Assembly: GCF_029210375.1 (NCBI RefSeq)
Contig: NZ_JARGER010000043.1
Location: 1 to 64,000, forward strand
Length of the DNA stretch: 64,000 nucleotides
Source of the DNA: Nocardioides sp. YIM 152315
GTDB taxonomy: Bacteria > Actinomycetota > Actinomycetes > Propionibacteriales > Nocardioidaceae
Direction: 5' to 3'
Every line of letters begins with the position of its first letter. Position 1 is the first letter of the stretch. Below the pieces are notes generated by a model. That model was not told the origin of the DNA and made no database searches. It saw nothing but the letters and a program-made list of their open reading frames with translations. Shown here piece by piece: positions 8,531 to 16,591 of the stretch. Both the position numbers and the translations under genes were made by a program.

Positions 8531-9448
8531 TCAGTCCCTCTCGCGCAGCAGCCGGAACTGGACGAGCGTCAGCACCACGATCGCGAGGAACAGCAGGTAG
8601 CTCGCGGCCGCGGCGTACCCGTAGTTGCCGTAGCTGAACTGGTCGTAGGTGAAGAACGTGACCGACCGGGTGGAGTCCAGCGGCCCGCCCTTGGTCATCA
8701 CGAACGCCTCCTCGAAGAACTGGAGGTAGCCGATGCCGGTGATCACCGCGCCGAAGAGCAGCACCGGCCGCATCGTCGGGAGCGTGATGTGCCGGAAGCG
8801 CCTCCACGCGCCGGCGCCGTCGACCTCGGCGGCCTCGAGATGCTCCTGGGGGACGGTCTGCAGGCCGGCCAGGAAGATCACCATCAGCGTGCCGAAGTTG
8901 CGCCACACCGCCATCACCACCAGCGAGGGCAGCGCGGTCGTCGTGGAGTCGAGCCAGCCGGGTCCGTCGATGCCGAACCACGAGAGCGCGGTGTTCAGCA
9001 GGCCCCCCTCGTCGCGGTAGATGTACTTCCACACCACCGAGACCGCGACGATGCTGGTGACGACCGGCAGGTAGAACGCGACCCGGAAGAACCCGCGCAG
9101 CCGGGCGACGCTGTTGAGCCCGACGGCCACGAGCATCGCGACCGCCATCGTCAGCGGCACGCCGAGCAGCAGGTAGAGCAGGGTGTTGACGGTGACCTTG
9201 CGGAAGACCGGGTCCTGCACGAGGTCGGCGTAGTTGGAGAGTCCGACGAACTCCACCGCGAACGGCGTGCGCAGGTCGGTGCTGCGGATGTCGGTGAAGC
9301 TCATGCCCAGACTGGCGAGCACCGGCCCCGCGGTGAACGCCACGAACACCACGACGAACGGCGACGCGAGGATCCAGCCGGCGACCGCCTGCGACCGCCT
9401 GCCGGGATCCACCGTGCGCACCGTGGGTCGAGGTGCCGCCCTCAGCAT
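8531..9448 (-). CDS. Carbohydrate ABC transporter permease, MalF/CUT1 type, 305 aa
   Basis: This is the second membrane subunit of the same importer, with an N-terminal cytoplasmic segment and six helices. Its EAA motif is HLEAAEVDGAGAWRRFRHIT, followed by LPTMRPV. The typical CUT1 early motif VGLSNYADLVQDPVF is present after the first helix. Its start lies two bases after the stop of the binding-protein gene, and its end is five bases from the MalG-type gene. It acts in the cytoplasmic membrane with the lipoprotein receptor encoded upstream. Confidence 0.92.
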   Translation of the reverse strand: MLRAAPRPTVRTVDPGRRSQAVAGWILASPFVVVFVAFTAGPVLASLGMSFTDIRSTDLRTPFAVEFVGLSNYADLVQDPVFRKVTVNTLLYLLLGVPLTMAVAMLVAVGLNSVARLRGFFRVAFYLPVVTSIVAVSVVWKYIYRDEGGLLNTALSWFGIDGPGWLDSTTTALPSLVVMAVWRNFGTLMVIFLAGLQTVPQEHLEAAEVDGAGAWRRFRHITLPTMRPVLLFGAVITGIGYLQFFEEAFVMTKGGPLDSTRSVTFFTYDQFSYGNYGYAAAASYLLFLAIVVLTLVQFRLLRERD

Positions 9449-9450
9449 CG

Positions 9451-10728
9451 TCAGAGCCCGGTGCCGATCGACTGCGCCTCGGACTGCATCTTCTCGACCG
9501 CGTCCGCGCCGGACAGGTCACCGCGGGCGGCCTGCTCGACCAGGGAGTCGATCGTGCCCGCGACCTGCTCCCACGTCGGCACCGACGGCGGCGACTGGGT
9601 CTGGGTGAGCTGCTGGCCGAACACCTTCAGCTGGGGGTCGTCGGCGAGCTCTCCGGAGTCCCACGCCGCCTGCACGGCAGGCAGGTCGCCGATCTCGTCG
9701 TACCAGTCCTGCTGCACCTCGGGGTCGCTCAGCCACTGCACGAGCTTCCAGGCGCCGTCGGGGTTCTGGGCGTCCTTGAACACGGCGAGGTTGCCGCCAC
9801 CGACGAACGACGTGCCCATCCCTGCGTCGCGGCCGGGCAGCGGCGCCACGGCGTACTGGCTCTCGTCGAGGCCGGCGTCCTCGACCAGTCCGGTGTGCCA
9901 CGGGCCTGAGATGAACGAGCCGAAGGTGCCGGCCGCGAAGCTGGACTCGATCTCGCCGGGGTCGACGTTGCGGGTGATGGACAGGCCGTCGTCGAAGAAC
10001 TGCGTGTAGTAGTCGAGCGCCTCGGCCATCTCGGGGCTGTCGAGGGTGTACTCGGTGCCCTCCTCGTTGGTGAGGCTGGCCCCGTCGGACCACGCGAACG
10101 GCAGGTAGGTCTGCCAGGCGCCGGTCTGCCCGGGCTGCAGGTAGATCCCGTTCTTCGCCCCGGCCTCCTGGAGGTCGGCGGCGAACTGGTGCAGCTCGTC
10201 CCAGCTCTTCGGCGCGTGGTCCCAGCCCGCCTTCTCGGCGAGGTCGGTGCGGTAGTAGAGCACGCGGGTCTCGACGTACCAGGGGACGCCGTACGACGTG
10301 CCGCCGACCTCGGTCGACTGCCACGCGCCGGGGAAGAAGTCGGCCTCCTCGACGAGGTCGGTCGGGGTGGGCATCAGCCCGTCCGCCTCGGCGAACTCGC
10401 CCATCCACGTCGTGCCGATCAGGCTGACGTCGGGGGTGTCGCCGCCCGCGATCGCGTTGGAGACCTTGTCGTGCGCGGCCTCCCACGGCACGGCGGTGAC
10501 CTTGACGTGCGCGTCGGGGTTGGCCTCCTCGAAGTCCTCGACGAAGTCGCCGAGCTCCTCCCCCTCGGTGCCCATGGCCCACACCTCGATCGTGCCCGTG
10601 GCCGCTCCCTCGGCGATCTCGGTGCTCTGGGTCTCGCCTCCGGCTCCGGAGTCGTCGTCCCGCCCGCAGGCGGTGAGCACCAGGCTCGCGACGGCGAGTC
10701 CGGCCAGGGCGGTCTGGGTGCGCTTCAT
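9451..10728 (-). CDS. Sugar ABC transporter solute-binding lipoprotein, 425 aa
   Basis: The N terminus has a lipoprotein signal (MKRTQTALAG, then a hydrophobic stretch and lipobox LTAC with Cys21). An acidic Gly/Ser linker and a two-lobe extracellular solute-binding family 1 domain follow, with IEVWAMGTEGEELGDFVEDF at its start and repeated Trp/Tyr-rich segments typical of oligosaccharide binders. It should be anchored outside the membrane and deliver oligosaccharides to the two permeases encoded next. Its ATG overlaps the stop of the lacI gene (ATGA), and GGAAGGAC gives an additional ribosome binding site, so it is partly coupled to the repressor. Confidence 0.92.
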   Translation of the reverse strand: MKRTQTALAGLAVASLVLTACGRDDDSGAGGETQSTEIAEGAATGTIEVWAMGTEGEELGDFVEDFEEANPDAHVKVTAVPWEAAHDKVSNAIAGGDTPDVSLIGTTWMGEFAEADGLMPTPTDLVEEADFFPGAWQSTEVGGTSYGVPWYVETRVLYYRTDLAEKAGWDHAPKSWDELHQFAADLQEAGAKNGIYLQPGQTGAWQTYLPFAWSDGASLTNEEGTEYTLDSPEMAEALDYYTQFFDDGLSITRNVDPGEIESSFAAGTFGSFISGPWHTGLVEDAGLDESQYAVAPLPGRDAGMGTSFVGGGNLAVFKDAQNPDGAWKLVQWLSDPEVQQDWYDEIGDLPAVQAAWDSGELADDPQLKVFGQQLTQTQSPPSVPTWEQVAGTIDSLVEQAARGDLSGADAVEKMQSEAQSIGTGL

Positions 10729-11708
10729 GGGGTGTCCTTCCCGAGTGTGGTGCTGCGGATCACGAGCTCCGTGGGGAGCACCTCGTGACGTGGGTGGGCG
10801 CGGGCGCCCGAGATCAGCTCGTCGAGCAGCCGGGCCGCGGTCGCGCCGAGGTCGCGCATGGGCTGCCGCACGGTGGTGAGGCCGGCGTACTCCGCGGCCA
10901 TCACGTCGTCCCAGCCGGTCACCATGACCCGACCGGGGATGTCGACCCCGGCGGCGCGGAGCCGGCGGAGCATGCCGAGCGCGAGCTCGTCGTTGGCGCA
11001 GACGAACGCGTCCGGCAGCGCCCGGGTGAGGTAGTCGCCGACGAGGCGGGCACCCGCCTGCTCGTCGAGGTGGTCCACGTGGTGGATCACGACCTCGGAC
11101 CGGGGGACGAGGGCCTCCCGGACCCCGCGCAGCCGCTCGCCCACGTCGGGTGAGGTCGACGGATCCCCGACGAAGACGAGGCGCCGAGCGCCGAGGTCCA
11201 GGAGGTGTTCGGTGAGCGCGCGGGCCGAGCCGCGGTTGCGCGCGGTGACGGAGTCGACGCCGCCGACGGGCGGGCGCGCGACGAGGACGATGTTGGCGCC
11301 GCGGGCCGCGAGTCGCTCCACGGTGCGGTTGGAGACGGTGCGCCCCAGGATCACCAGGCCGTCGCAGCGCTCGGCCATCGCCTCGACCGCGGCCTCGGCG
11401 TCGTCGCGGCCCCGCGTGGAGAGGATCAGCACGGACCGGCCGAGCTCGCCCGCCACCGACTCGTAGCCGAGCACGACCTCGGCGTAGTAGGGACCGGACA
11501 GGTCGGGGAAGACGATGCCGTTGGCGGCGTGGCGACGCTCGGCGAGCTGGCGGCCGAGGTGGCTGGGCACGAACTCGAGCGTGCGCGCCGCGTCGAGCAC
11601 CCGCTCGCGGGTGGCGGCACGCACGCCGTCGGACTCGCGCATGACCCGCGAGACCGTCGCGATCGAGACGCCCGCCTCGCGCGCGACGTCGCGGATCGTG
11701 GCCCGCAT
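10725..11708 (-). CDS. LacI-family repressor of the carbohydrate operon, 327 aa
   Basis: The N terminus holds the LacI helix-turn-helix and hinge (TIRDVAREAGVSIATVSRVM, residues 3-22). A periplasmic-binding-protein-like sugar-sensing domain follows, with the usual VIAR-type, CANDELALGML and VTGWDD motifs. The start chosen has GAGGTGAGGTCG directly upstream; the frame remains open for 48 more codons across the operator region, but that extension contains the operators and is not expected to be coding. It is the first gene of a six-gene operon and faces an array of AACCGGTT operators, so autoregulation with relief by an imported sugar is the likely scheme. Confidence 0.92.
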   Translation of the reverse strand: MRATIRDVAREAGVSIATVSRVMRESDGVRAATRERVLDAARTLEFVPSHLGRQLAERRHAANGIVFPDLSGPYYAEVVLGYESVAGELGRSVLILSTRGRDDAEAAVEAMAERCDGLVILGRTVSNRTVERLAARGANIVLVARPPVGGVDSVTARNRGSARALTEHLLDLGARRLVFVGDPSTSPDVGERLRGVREALVPRSEVVIHHVDHLDEQAGARLVGDYLTRALPDAFVCANDELALGMLRRLRAAGVDIPGRVMVTGWDDVMAAEYAGLTTVRQPMRDLGATAARLLDELISGARAHPRHEVLPTELVIRSTTLGKDTP

Positions 11709-11746
11709 CGACCTCACCTCCCGAGTGGTGTGTCGCCTGTGCCGGA

Positions 11747-11802
11747 AACCGGTTCGCATTCCGGATGTAACCGGTTCGTGTAACCGGTTACACGAACCGG
11801 TC
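11747..11802 (-). promoter_or_regulatory. Array of four LacI-type AACCGGTT operators
   Basis: AACCGGTT or a near match starts at 11747, 11769, 11782 and 11795. The last three are spaced 13 bases apart. Bases 11770-11801 form a perfect 32-bp palindrome centred on GTGTAACCGGTTACAC. A central CG and inverted arms are typical of LacI-family operators. The array sits 40-95 bases before the lacI start codon, between divergent genes. Confidence 0.85.
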
Positions 11803-11878
11803 ACCTCCAGCACTACCCCGATGTGGCCTCGCACACACCTCTTCTCGGACACCGATTCGGCCGCGTTGGCGGCACCCC

Positions 11879-11890
11879 GACAATGGAGGG
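11879..11890 (+). promoter_or_regulatory. Putative leaderless -10 element (GACAAT)
   Basis: GACAAT is followed by exactly six bases and then the GTG start codon. This is where a -10 hexamer would lie if transcription began at the start codon. Confidence 0.5.
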
Positions 11891-12520
11891 GTGACTGCGC
11901 TCGACACCGCCCGCGCGACGTACGCCGAGGCGACGGCCGCGTTCCTCGACCTGGCCGCCCGCGTGCCCCTGGCGAGGTACGCCGGGCCGGGGCTCGGGAA
12001 CTGGGACCTGCGCTCGCTCATCGGCCACACCGGCCGCTCGCTGGTCACCGTCGCGTCCTACCTGTCCACCCGGGCCGAACGCGTCGACGCCGAGGACGCC
12101 GCCGACTACTTCGCCGTGGTCAGCCGCCTCGCCCACGGCACGACGCGCGACGCGATCCACCGGCGCGGGGTCGAGGCGGGGGTGCTGCTCGGCGACGACC
12201 CGATGGCCGCGCTGCACACCTCCCGCGACGACGCCGAGCTCGCGCTCGACCTGCTCGAGGGCGAGGACGTCGTGGTCGAGACGGCCGGCGGCGGCATGCG
12301 GGTCAGCGACTACCTGCCGACCCGCACCTTCGAGCTCACCGTCCACTGCCTCGACATCGCCCGGGCCACCGACCTCGGGTTCACCCCGCCCACCGAGGCC
12401 CTCGCCGACACCCTCGCGCTCGCCAGCGCCAGCGCCCTGCGCCAGGGCTACGGCGTCGACGTCGTGCTCGCGCTGACCGGTCGCCAGCAGCTGCCCGAGG
12501 GCGCGTCCGTCGTGCCGTGA
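11891..12520 (+). CDS. Mycothiol-dependent maleylpyruvate isomerase-like (MDMPI/DinB fold) protein, 209 aa
   Basis: The N-terminal four-helix-bundle domain carries the pattern of the maleylpyruvate isomerase N-terminal family: NWDLRSLIGHTGRSLVTVASYL, with the first metal-type His, and a late VHCLDIARATDL with a second His. Members are mycothiol-linked metal-binding enzymes of actinobacteria; most have no known substrate. It starts with GTG, with GACAAT placed for leaderless transcription. The GGAGGG touching the start codon is too close to work as a normal ribosome binding site. It is divergent from lacI and is probably not part of the sugar operon. Confidence 0.75.
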   Translation: MTALDTARATYAEATAAFLDLAARVPLARYAGPGLGNWDLRSLIGHTGRSLVTVASYLSTRAERVDAEDAADYFAVVSRLAHGTTRDAIHRRGVEAGVLLGDDPMAALHTSRDDAELALDLLEGEDVVVETAGGGMRVSDYLPTRTFELTVHCLDIARATDLGFTPPTEALADTLALASASALRQGYGVDVVLALTGRQQLPEGASVVP

Positions 12521-12538
12521 GACGCAGTCCGGCCTCGA

Positions 12539-12612
12539 GTCGGGATAGTCCGTCACGATCTGGCCGCCGACACGCCGATCGAGACAACCAGAACGTGACG
12601 GACTATCCCGAC
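12539..12612. repeat. Long inverted repeat (19 + 5 bp stem) between convergent genes
   Basis: GTCGGGATAGTCCGTCACG (12539-12557) is matched exactly by its reverse complement at 12594-12612. After one mismatch, TCTGG (12559-12563) pairs with CCAGA (12588-12592), leaving a 24-base loop. It lies between the 3' ends of two convergent genes and could stop transcription from both sides. The stem is far longer and less GC-biased than the other terminators here, so a mobile or REP-type origin is also possible. Confidence 0.75.
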
Positions 12613-12640
12613 GACACCCCTGACGACACCCCGACCCGCT

Positions 12641-13075
12641 TCAGGCCAGAGCCCAGATGCCCGGCCGGCCCTTGGTCATCGACCCCTCGGCGATCAGCGC
12701 CTGGCGGGCCCGGCGGGCTGCGTACCGCCACCGGAGCTCGCCCTCGGGCGTCTTCTCGTGGTCGGCCGGCTTCAACCGCTCCCCCATCGCCGCCTCGAGG
12801 GCGTCGAAGGCGTCGTCCTGGTCCATCTCGCCACCGTGCTCCGCGAGCACCTCGAGGATGACCACCCGGAACGTGTCCGGGGGGGTCCAGCGGTGGCTGA
12901 CCACGCGCGGCGGGGCGGCCGGCGACCGGGACGCCGACGAGGTCGTGCGCCGCCGCACGGGCGTGGCCCGCGGCGTGGCCGCTCGCGTCGTCGGCAGGGG
13001 CGGTGCCGGCGGGTTGCCGTGGATGCACGTGCTCTTCGGAAGGTCACACAGCTCGCAGTAGTCCACGTCGCTCAT
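12641..13075 (-). CDS. Hypothetical protein with N-terminal zinc-knuckle-like cysteines and C-terminal winged-helix-like region, 144 aa
   Basis: I do not recognise the family with certainty. Residues 7-18 hold YCELCDLPKSTC followed by IHGNP, a CxxC-x6-C-x-H cluster that could bind zinc. A disordered Pro/Arg/Thr-rich stretch follows (about 22-65). From about residue 65 (TPPDTFRVVILEVLAEHGGE) to the end there is a compact helical domain with alternating charge, ending GRPGIWALA. That pattern resembles small winged-helix modules such as the Mrr N-terminal domain. A DNA-linked role would fit but is not shown. TACGCT lies seven bases before GAGGGGG and the ATG. It is not linked to the copper genes, being separated by a hairpin. 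Confidence 0.6.
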   Translation of the reverse strand: MSDVDYCELCDLPKSTCIHGNPPAPPLPTTRAATPRATPVRRRTTSSASRSPAAPPRVVSHRWTPPDTFRVVILEVLAEHGGEMDQDDAFDALEAAMGERLKPADHEKTPEGELRWRYAARRARQALIAEGSMTKGRPGIWALA

Positions 13076-13095
13076 CCCCCTCAGCGTAGACGACC

Positions 13096-13135
13096 CATTC
13101 CAAGGGCTCGCACGCCGGCACGACCCCTTGGAATG
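13096..13135 (-). terminator. Hairpin after the copper ATPase gene
   Basis: CATTCCAAGGG (13096-13106) and its exact reverse complement (13125-13135) flank an 18-base loop. It lies about 30 bases beyond the stop codon of the minus-strand copper ATPase gene and before the start of the next gene, so it is placed to end the copZ-copA transcript. No T tract follows. Confidence 0.6.
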
Positions 13136-13165
13136 ACTCGTCCGGCCCCGCCCGCCGGCGACCCG

Positions 13166-16100
13166 TCAGTGGGCGTGCACCACGAACGGCGCCGTCACCA
13201 CGGAGCCGTCGGCCAACCGGAGCTGGAGCCACAGCCGGTAGGCGCCGGGGTCGTCGAACCGGACGTGCAGGTCGAGCTCGGGCCCGAAGGTCGTCCCCGG
13301 CAGTGCCATCACGGGTCGCCCCCGGCCGTCGGAGGTCTCCGCGTGCCGGTGCTGGAAGTCGCTCCCGTCGGCGCGCATCACCACGACGTGACCCGCGGCG
13401 CCGAGGTAGGGCTGCAGGCCCGCCGGCGTGTGCAGCGTGAAGTCGCTGGTCTCGCCGACGTGGGCGTCGCCCTCGAGCTCGATCGTCACGCCGTCGACCG
13501 TGGCCGACCGGACGTCGTCCTCCGGCACCGGTACGTCGACGGGCGGGTCGCCCGCGACCGTGACGTCGTGCTGGTCGAGCACGTCGACCATCTGACCCTG
13601 GCGGCGGATCTCGGCGTGCAGGGCGAACTCACCGGCGCTGGGGAAGGTCGCCTCGACCTCGAACACGCCGTCCGTGCCCGTCGGCTGGGGGTGCAGGTGC
13701 GCGAAGGTGCCGAGGTCGGCCCGGGTGACGATCAGGTGCATCCACGTCTGGTGGGTGCGCACCAGGTCGCCGGCGGGCTCGCCGCTCTCGGTGTCGCGCA
13801 CCGTGATCGTGAGCGTGGTCGGCTCTCCGGGCGTGACGTCGTCCGGCACGGCGTACTCGAACTCGAGCCCGGCGTCGTGCGCGCTGACCGGAGGGGTGTC
13901 GGTCTCCTCCATGACGCTCATCTGCGGGCGCATCGGCATGCCCATGCCCTCCTGCCACGCCAGCACGCCGTTCATGCCGCGCTCGGCCTGGTCGGTGCGG
14001 CTCAGCCAGGTGAACCCGACCCCGATGGCGATCGCGAGGACCGCGATGCCCGCGAGGTAGGCCCAGTCGAGGACCCGACCCCGGCTCGGCCGCCGCAGGC
14101 GCAGCGCGTTGGTCACGACGCTCACCGAGCTCATCGCCATCGCGGCGCCGGCGAGCACGGGATCGAGCAGCAGCCCGTCCCACCAGTAGAGCGCGCCGGC
14201 GGCGACCGGGATCAGCAGCACGTTGTAGGCGAACGCCCACACCAGGCCCTGCTTGATCGTCGCCACCGTGCGTCGGGACAGCTCGATCGCCGACACGACA
14301 CCACCGAGGTCGCCGCCGACGAGGGTGATGTCGGACGCCGCGACCGCGACGTCGGTGCCGGTGCCGATCGCGATGCCGAGGTCGGCGGTCGCGAGCGCGG
14401 GGGCGTCGTTGACGCCGTCGCCGACCATCGCGGCGACGTGGCCGCCGGCCCGCAGCTCGGCGACGCGGGCGGCCTTGTCGGCGGGGCGCACGTCGGCGAG
14501 CACGTGGGCGATCCCGACCTCGGCCGCCACCGCGCGGGCCGTGGCCTCGTCGTCGCCGGTCACCATCCAGACCTCGAGCCCGAGGTCCTCGAGCTCTCGC
14601 ACGGCCGCGGCGGACGTCGGCTTGACGGTGTCGGCGACCTCGATGCGGCCGGCGTACGCGCCGTCGACCGCGACCAGGATGCCAGCGCCCGAGGCGGTGA
14701 TCCCGTGGGCGGCCAGGTGGGCCGCGCTGCCCGCGAGGACGGTGCGTCCGGTGACGGTCGCAACCACGCCGTGGCCGGGCACCGAGTCGAAGCCGGTGGC
14801 CGCCGGGACGTCCAGGCCGCGCTCGCGGGCGGCGCGCACGACGGCCTCGCCGACCGGGTGCTCGCTGCCGACCTCGGCGGCGGCGACCAGCGCCACCAGC
14901 TCGTCGGGGTCCCCGCCGTCGGCCGGCTCGACGCGGCGCACGTCGGGTCGACCGCGGGTGATGGTGCCGGTCTTGTCCAGCACGACCGCGGTCAGACTCC
15001 GTGCGGTCTCGAGGGCGGCGCCGTCGCCGATCAGGATCCCCATCTCGGCGGCGCGGCCGGTGCCGACCATGACCGCGGTCGGCGTGGCGAGCCCGAGCGC
15101 GCACGGGCAGGCGATGATCAGCACCGCGACCGTCGTACCGATCGCGAGCACCAGCCGCTCCCCGTCCGGCCCGAGCACCAGCCAGCCGAGGAACGTCGCC
15201 AGCGCGACCAGCAGCACCGCGGGCACGAACCACGCGGTGACCCGGTCGGCCAGCCGCTGCATCGGCGGCGCCGCCGCCTGGGCGTCCTCGACCAGACGCA
15301 CGATCTGCGCCAGCGTGCTGTCGGCCCCGACCGCGGTCGCCCACACGACCAGCGTGCCGGTGGTGTTGACGGTCGCGCCGATGACCGCGTCCTCGACCTG
15401 CTTGGTCACCGGCTCGCTCTCGCCGGTGAGCATCGACTCGTCGACCGACGAGCGGCCCTCGACGACGACTCCGTCGACCGGCAGCTTCTCGCCCGGCCGC
15501 ACCCGGACCAGGTCGCCGACGACCACCTCGGCGAGGGGTACGTCGACCTCGACGTCGCCGCGGACCACGCGGGCCGTGGTCGGGGCGAGGTCGCCGAGGG
15601 CGCGCAGCGAGGAGGCGGTGCGCTTCTTCGCCTTCAGCTCGAGCCACCGGCCCATCAGGATGAGGGCGACGACGATCAGCGCGCTCTCGAAGTAGAGGTG
15701 CAGCGGCAGTCCCCATCGCTCGGCCGGCCCCGGCCACAGCGTCACGAAGGCGCTGTAGCTCCAGGCGACGCCGGTGCCGAGCGCGACCAGCGTGTCCATG
15801 CTGGTGGTGCGGTGTCGCAGGTTGACCCACGCCTGGCGGTAGATGTCCCGGCCCGCCCAGAGCTGCACGGTCGTCGCGACCACCAGCAGGAGCGGCATCA
15901 GCCAGTCCATGGTGTCGACGTAGAGCGGCAGGTACATCACGCCCATCAGCGCGAGGCCGGTCACCAGGGCGACCTGCCAGCGCCGCCGCAGCGTCGCGAT
16001 CTCGGCGTCACGGCGGGCGTCGAGCGCGGCGATCGGGTCCGACTCCTCGACGTCCGGCTGCTCGGGGCGGGCGGCCGGCTGGCGGAGCGTGCCGACGTAC

Positions 16101-16336
16101 CCGACCTTCCCGACGGCGGCCGTGAGGGCCGCCGTGTCGACGGCGCCCGGGTCGTAGGTCACCGCGGCGGTCTCGGTGGCCAGGTTCACCGAGGCGGACT
16201 CCACGCCGTCGACGCGCGACAGCGCCTTCTGCACGCGGTTGACGCAGGACGCGCAGGTCATCCCCTCGATGTCGAGGGTGGACTCGATGAGGGCCGGCGG
16301 GCGGGCGAACAGGTCGGTCGGCGCGTCGGTGGACAT
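13166..16336 (-). CDS. copA: Copper-exporting P1B-type ATPase fused to a His-rich extracytoplasmic tail, 1056 aa
   Basis: Residues 1-750 form a normal CopA. One heavy-metal-associated domain has GMTCASC (25-31), the transmembrane copper motif CPC is at 410-412, the phosphorylation site DKTGTIT starts at Asp454, SEHP is at 491-494, and GDGVNDAP at 639-646. YN704-705 and MxxSS (734-738) lie in the last helices. It should pump Cu(I) out of the cell. Unusually, an extra helix (757-779) is followed by a Met-rich segment GMGMPMRPQMSVM (797-809) and two beta-sandwich-like domains (about 825-930 and 940-1056). These are rich in His, including HLHPQ, QHRHAE and the final HAH. Such domains are normally separate secreted proteins. 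The ribosome binding site is GAGGAGG, and the gene lies 25 bases after copZ. Confidence 0.93.
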   Translation of the reverse strand: MSTDAPTDLFARPPALIESTLDIEGMTCASCVNRVQKALSRVDGVESASVNLATETAAVTYDPGAVDTAALTAAVGKVGYVGTLRQPAARPEQPDVEESDPIAALDARRDAEIATLRRRWQVALVTGLALMGVMYLPLYVDTMDWLMPLLLVVATTVQLWAGRDIYRQAWVNLRHRTTSMDTLVALGTGVAWSYSAFVTLWPGPAERWGLPLHLYFESALIVVALILMGRWLELKAKKRTASSLRALGDLAPTTARVVRGDVEVDVPLAEVVVGDLVRVRPGEKLPVDGVVVEGRSSVDESMLTGESEPVTKQVEDAVIGATVNTTGTLVVWATAVGADSTLAQIVRLVEDAQAAAPPMQRLADRVTAWFVPAVLLVALATFLGWLVLGPDGERLVLAIGTTVAVLIIACPCALGLATPTAVMVGTGRAAEMGILIGDGAALETARSLTAVVLDKTGTITRGRPDVRRVEPADGGDPDELVALVAAAEVGSEHPVGEAVVRAARERGLDVPAATGFDSVPGHGVVATVTGRTVLAGSAAHLAAHGITASGAGILVAVDGAYAGRIEVADTVKPTSAAAVRELEDLGLEVWMVTGDDEATARAVAAEVGIAHVLADVRPADKAARVAELRAGGHVAAMVGDGVNDAPALATADLGIAIGTGTDVAVAASDITLVGGDLGGVVSAIELSRRTVATIKQGLVWAFAYNVLLIPVAAGALYWWDGLLLDPVLAGAAMAMSSVSVVTNALRLRRPSRGRVLDWAYLAGIAVLAIAIGVGFTWLSRTDQAERGMNGVLAWQEGMGMPMRPQMSVMEETDTPPVSAHDAGLEFEYAVPDDVTPGEPTTLTITVRDTESGEPAGDLVRTHQTWMHLIVTRADLGTFAHLHPQPTGTDGVFEVEATFPSAGEFALHAEIRRQGQMVDVLDQHDVTVAGDPPVDVPVPEDDVRSATVDGVTIELEGDAHVGETSDFTLHTPAGLQPYLGAAGHVVVMRADGSDFQHRHAETSDGRGRPVMALPGTTFGPELDLHVRFDDPGAYRLWLQLRLADGSVVTAPFVVHAH

Positions 16337-16361
16337 GGTGGGCGCTCCTCCTCGTCCTTCG

Positions 16362-16571
16362 TCAGGAGGCCAGCTCGTAGCCGGCCTCGTCGATCGCCGC
16401 GGCGACCTCGGCGTCGTCGAGCGGACGGCCGGACCGCACGGTGACGTCGCCGGTCGCGAGCTCGACCTGCACGTCGGCGACCGAGTCGAGCGAGCCGAGC
16501 TCGCGGGTCACGGCGCCGACGCAGTGGTCGCAGGTCATGCCGTTCACACGGTAGGTGCGGGTGGTGTTCAT
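16362..16571 (-). CDS. copZ: Copper chaperone, heavy-metal-associated domain, 69 aa
   Basis: A single HMA domain of normal length carries the Cu(I)-binding motif GMTCDHC (residues 11-17). CopZ proteins carry Cu(I) in the cytoplasm and hand it to the N-terminal domain of CopA, encoded next. GAGGAG lies nine bases before the chosen ATG; two other ATG codons just upstream (MMEM) are also possible, but they sit too close to the ribosome binding site. Two CsoR-type palindromes precede the gene, so copper-induced expression with copA is likely. Confidence 0.93.
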   Translation of the reverse strand: MNTTRTYRVNGMTCDHCVGAVTRELGSLDSVADVQVELATGDVTVRSGRPLDDAEVAAAIDEAGYELAS

Positions 16572-16591
16572 CTCCATCATCTCCTCGATCC

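Noticed and set aside
11709..11852. Longer lacI start (48 extra codons)
   Set aside because: The extension is made of operator sequence, whereas the shorter ATG has a good ribosome binding site and the normal family N terminus.
12758..16444. Very long open frame on the plus strand (over 1200 codons) opposite the copper ATPase
   Set aside because: It is the mirror of the copper ATPase gene in high-GC DNA. The product is a His/Arg/Asp/Gly-rich low-complexity chain with no motif, while the minus strand has a full set of P-type ATPase motifs.
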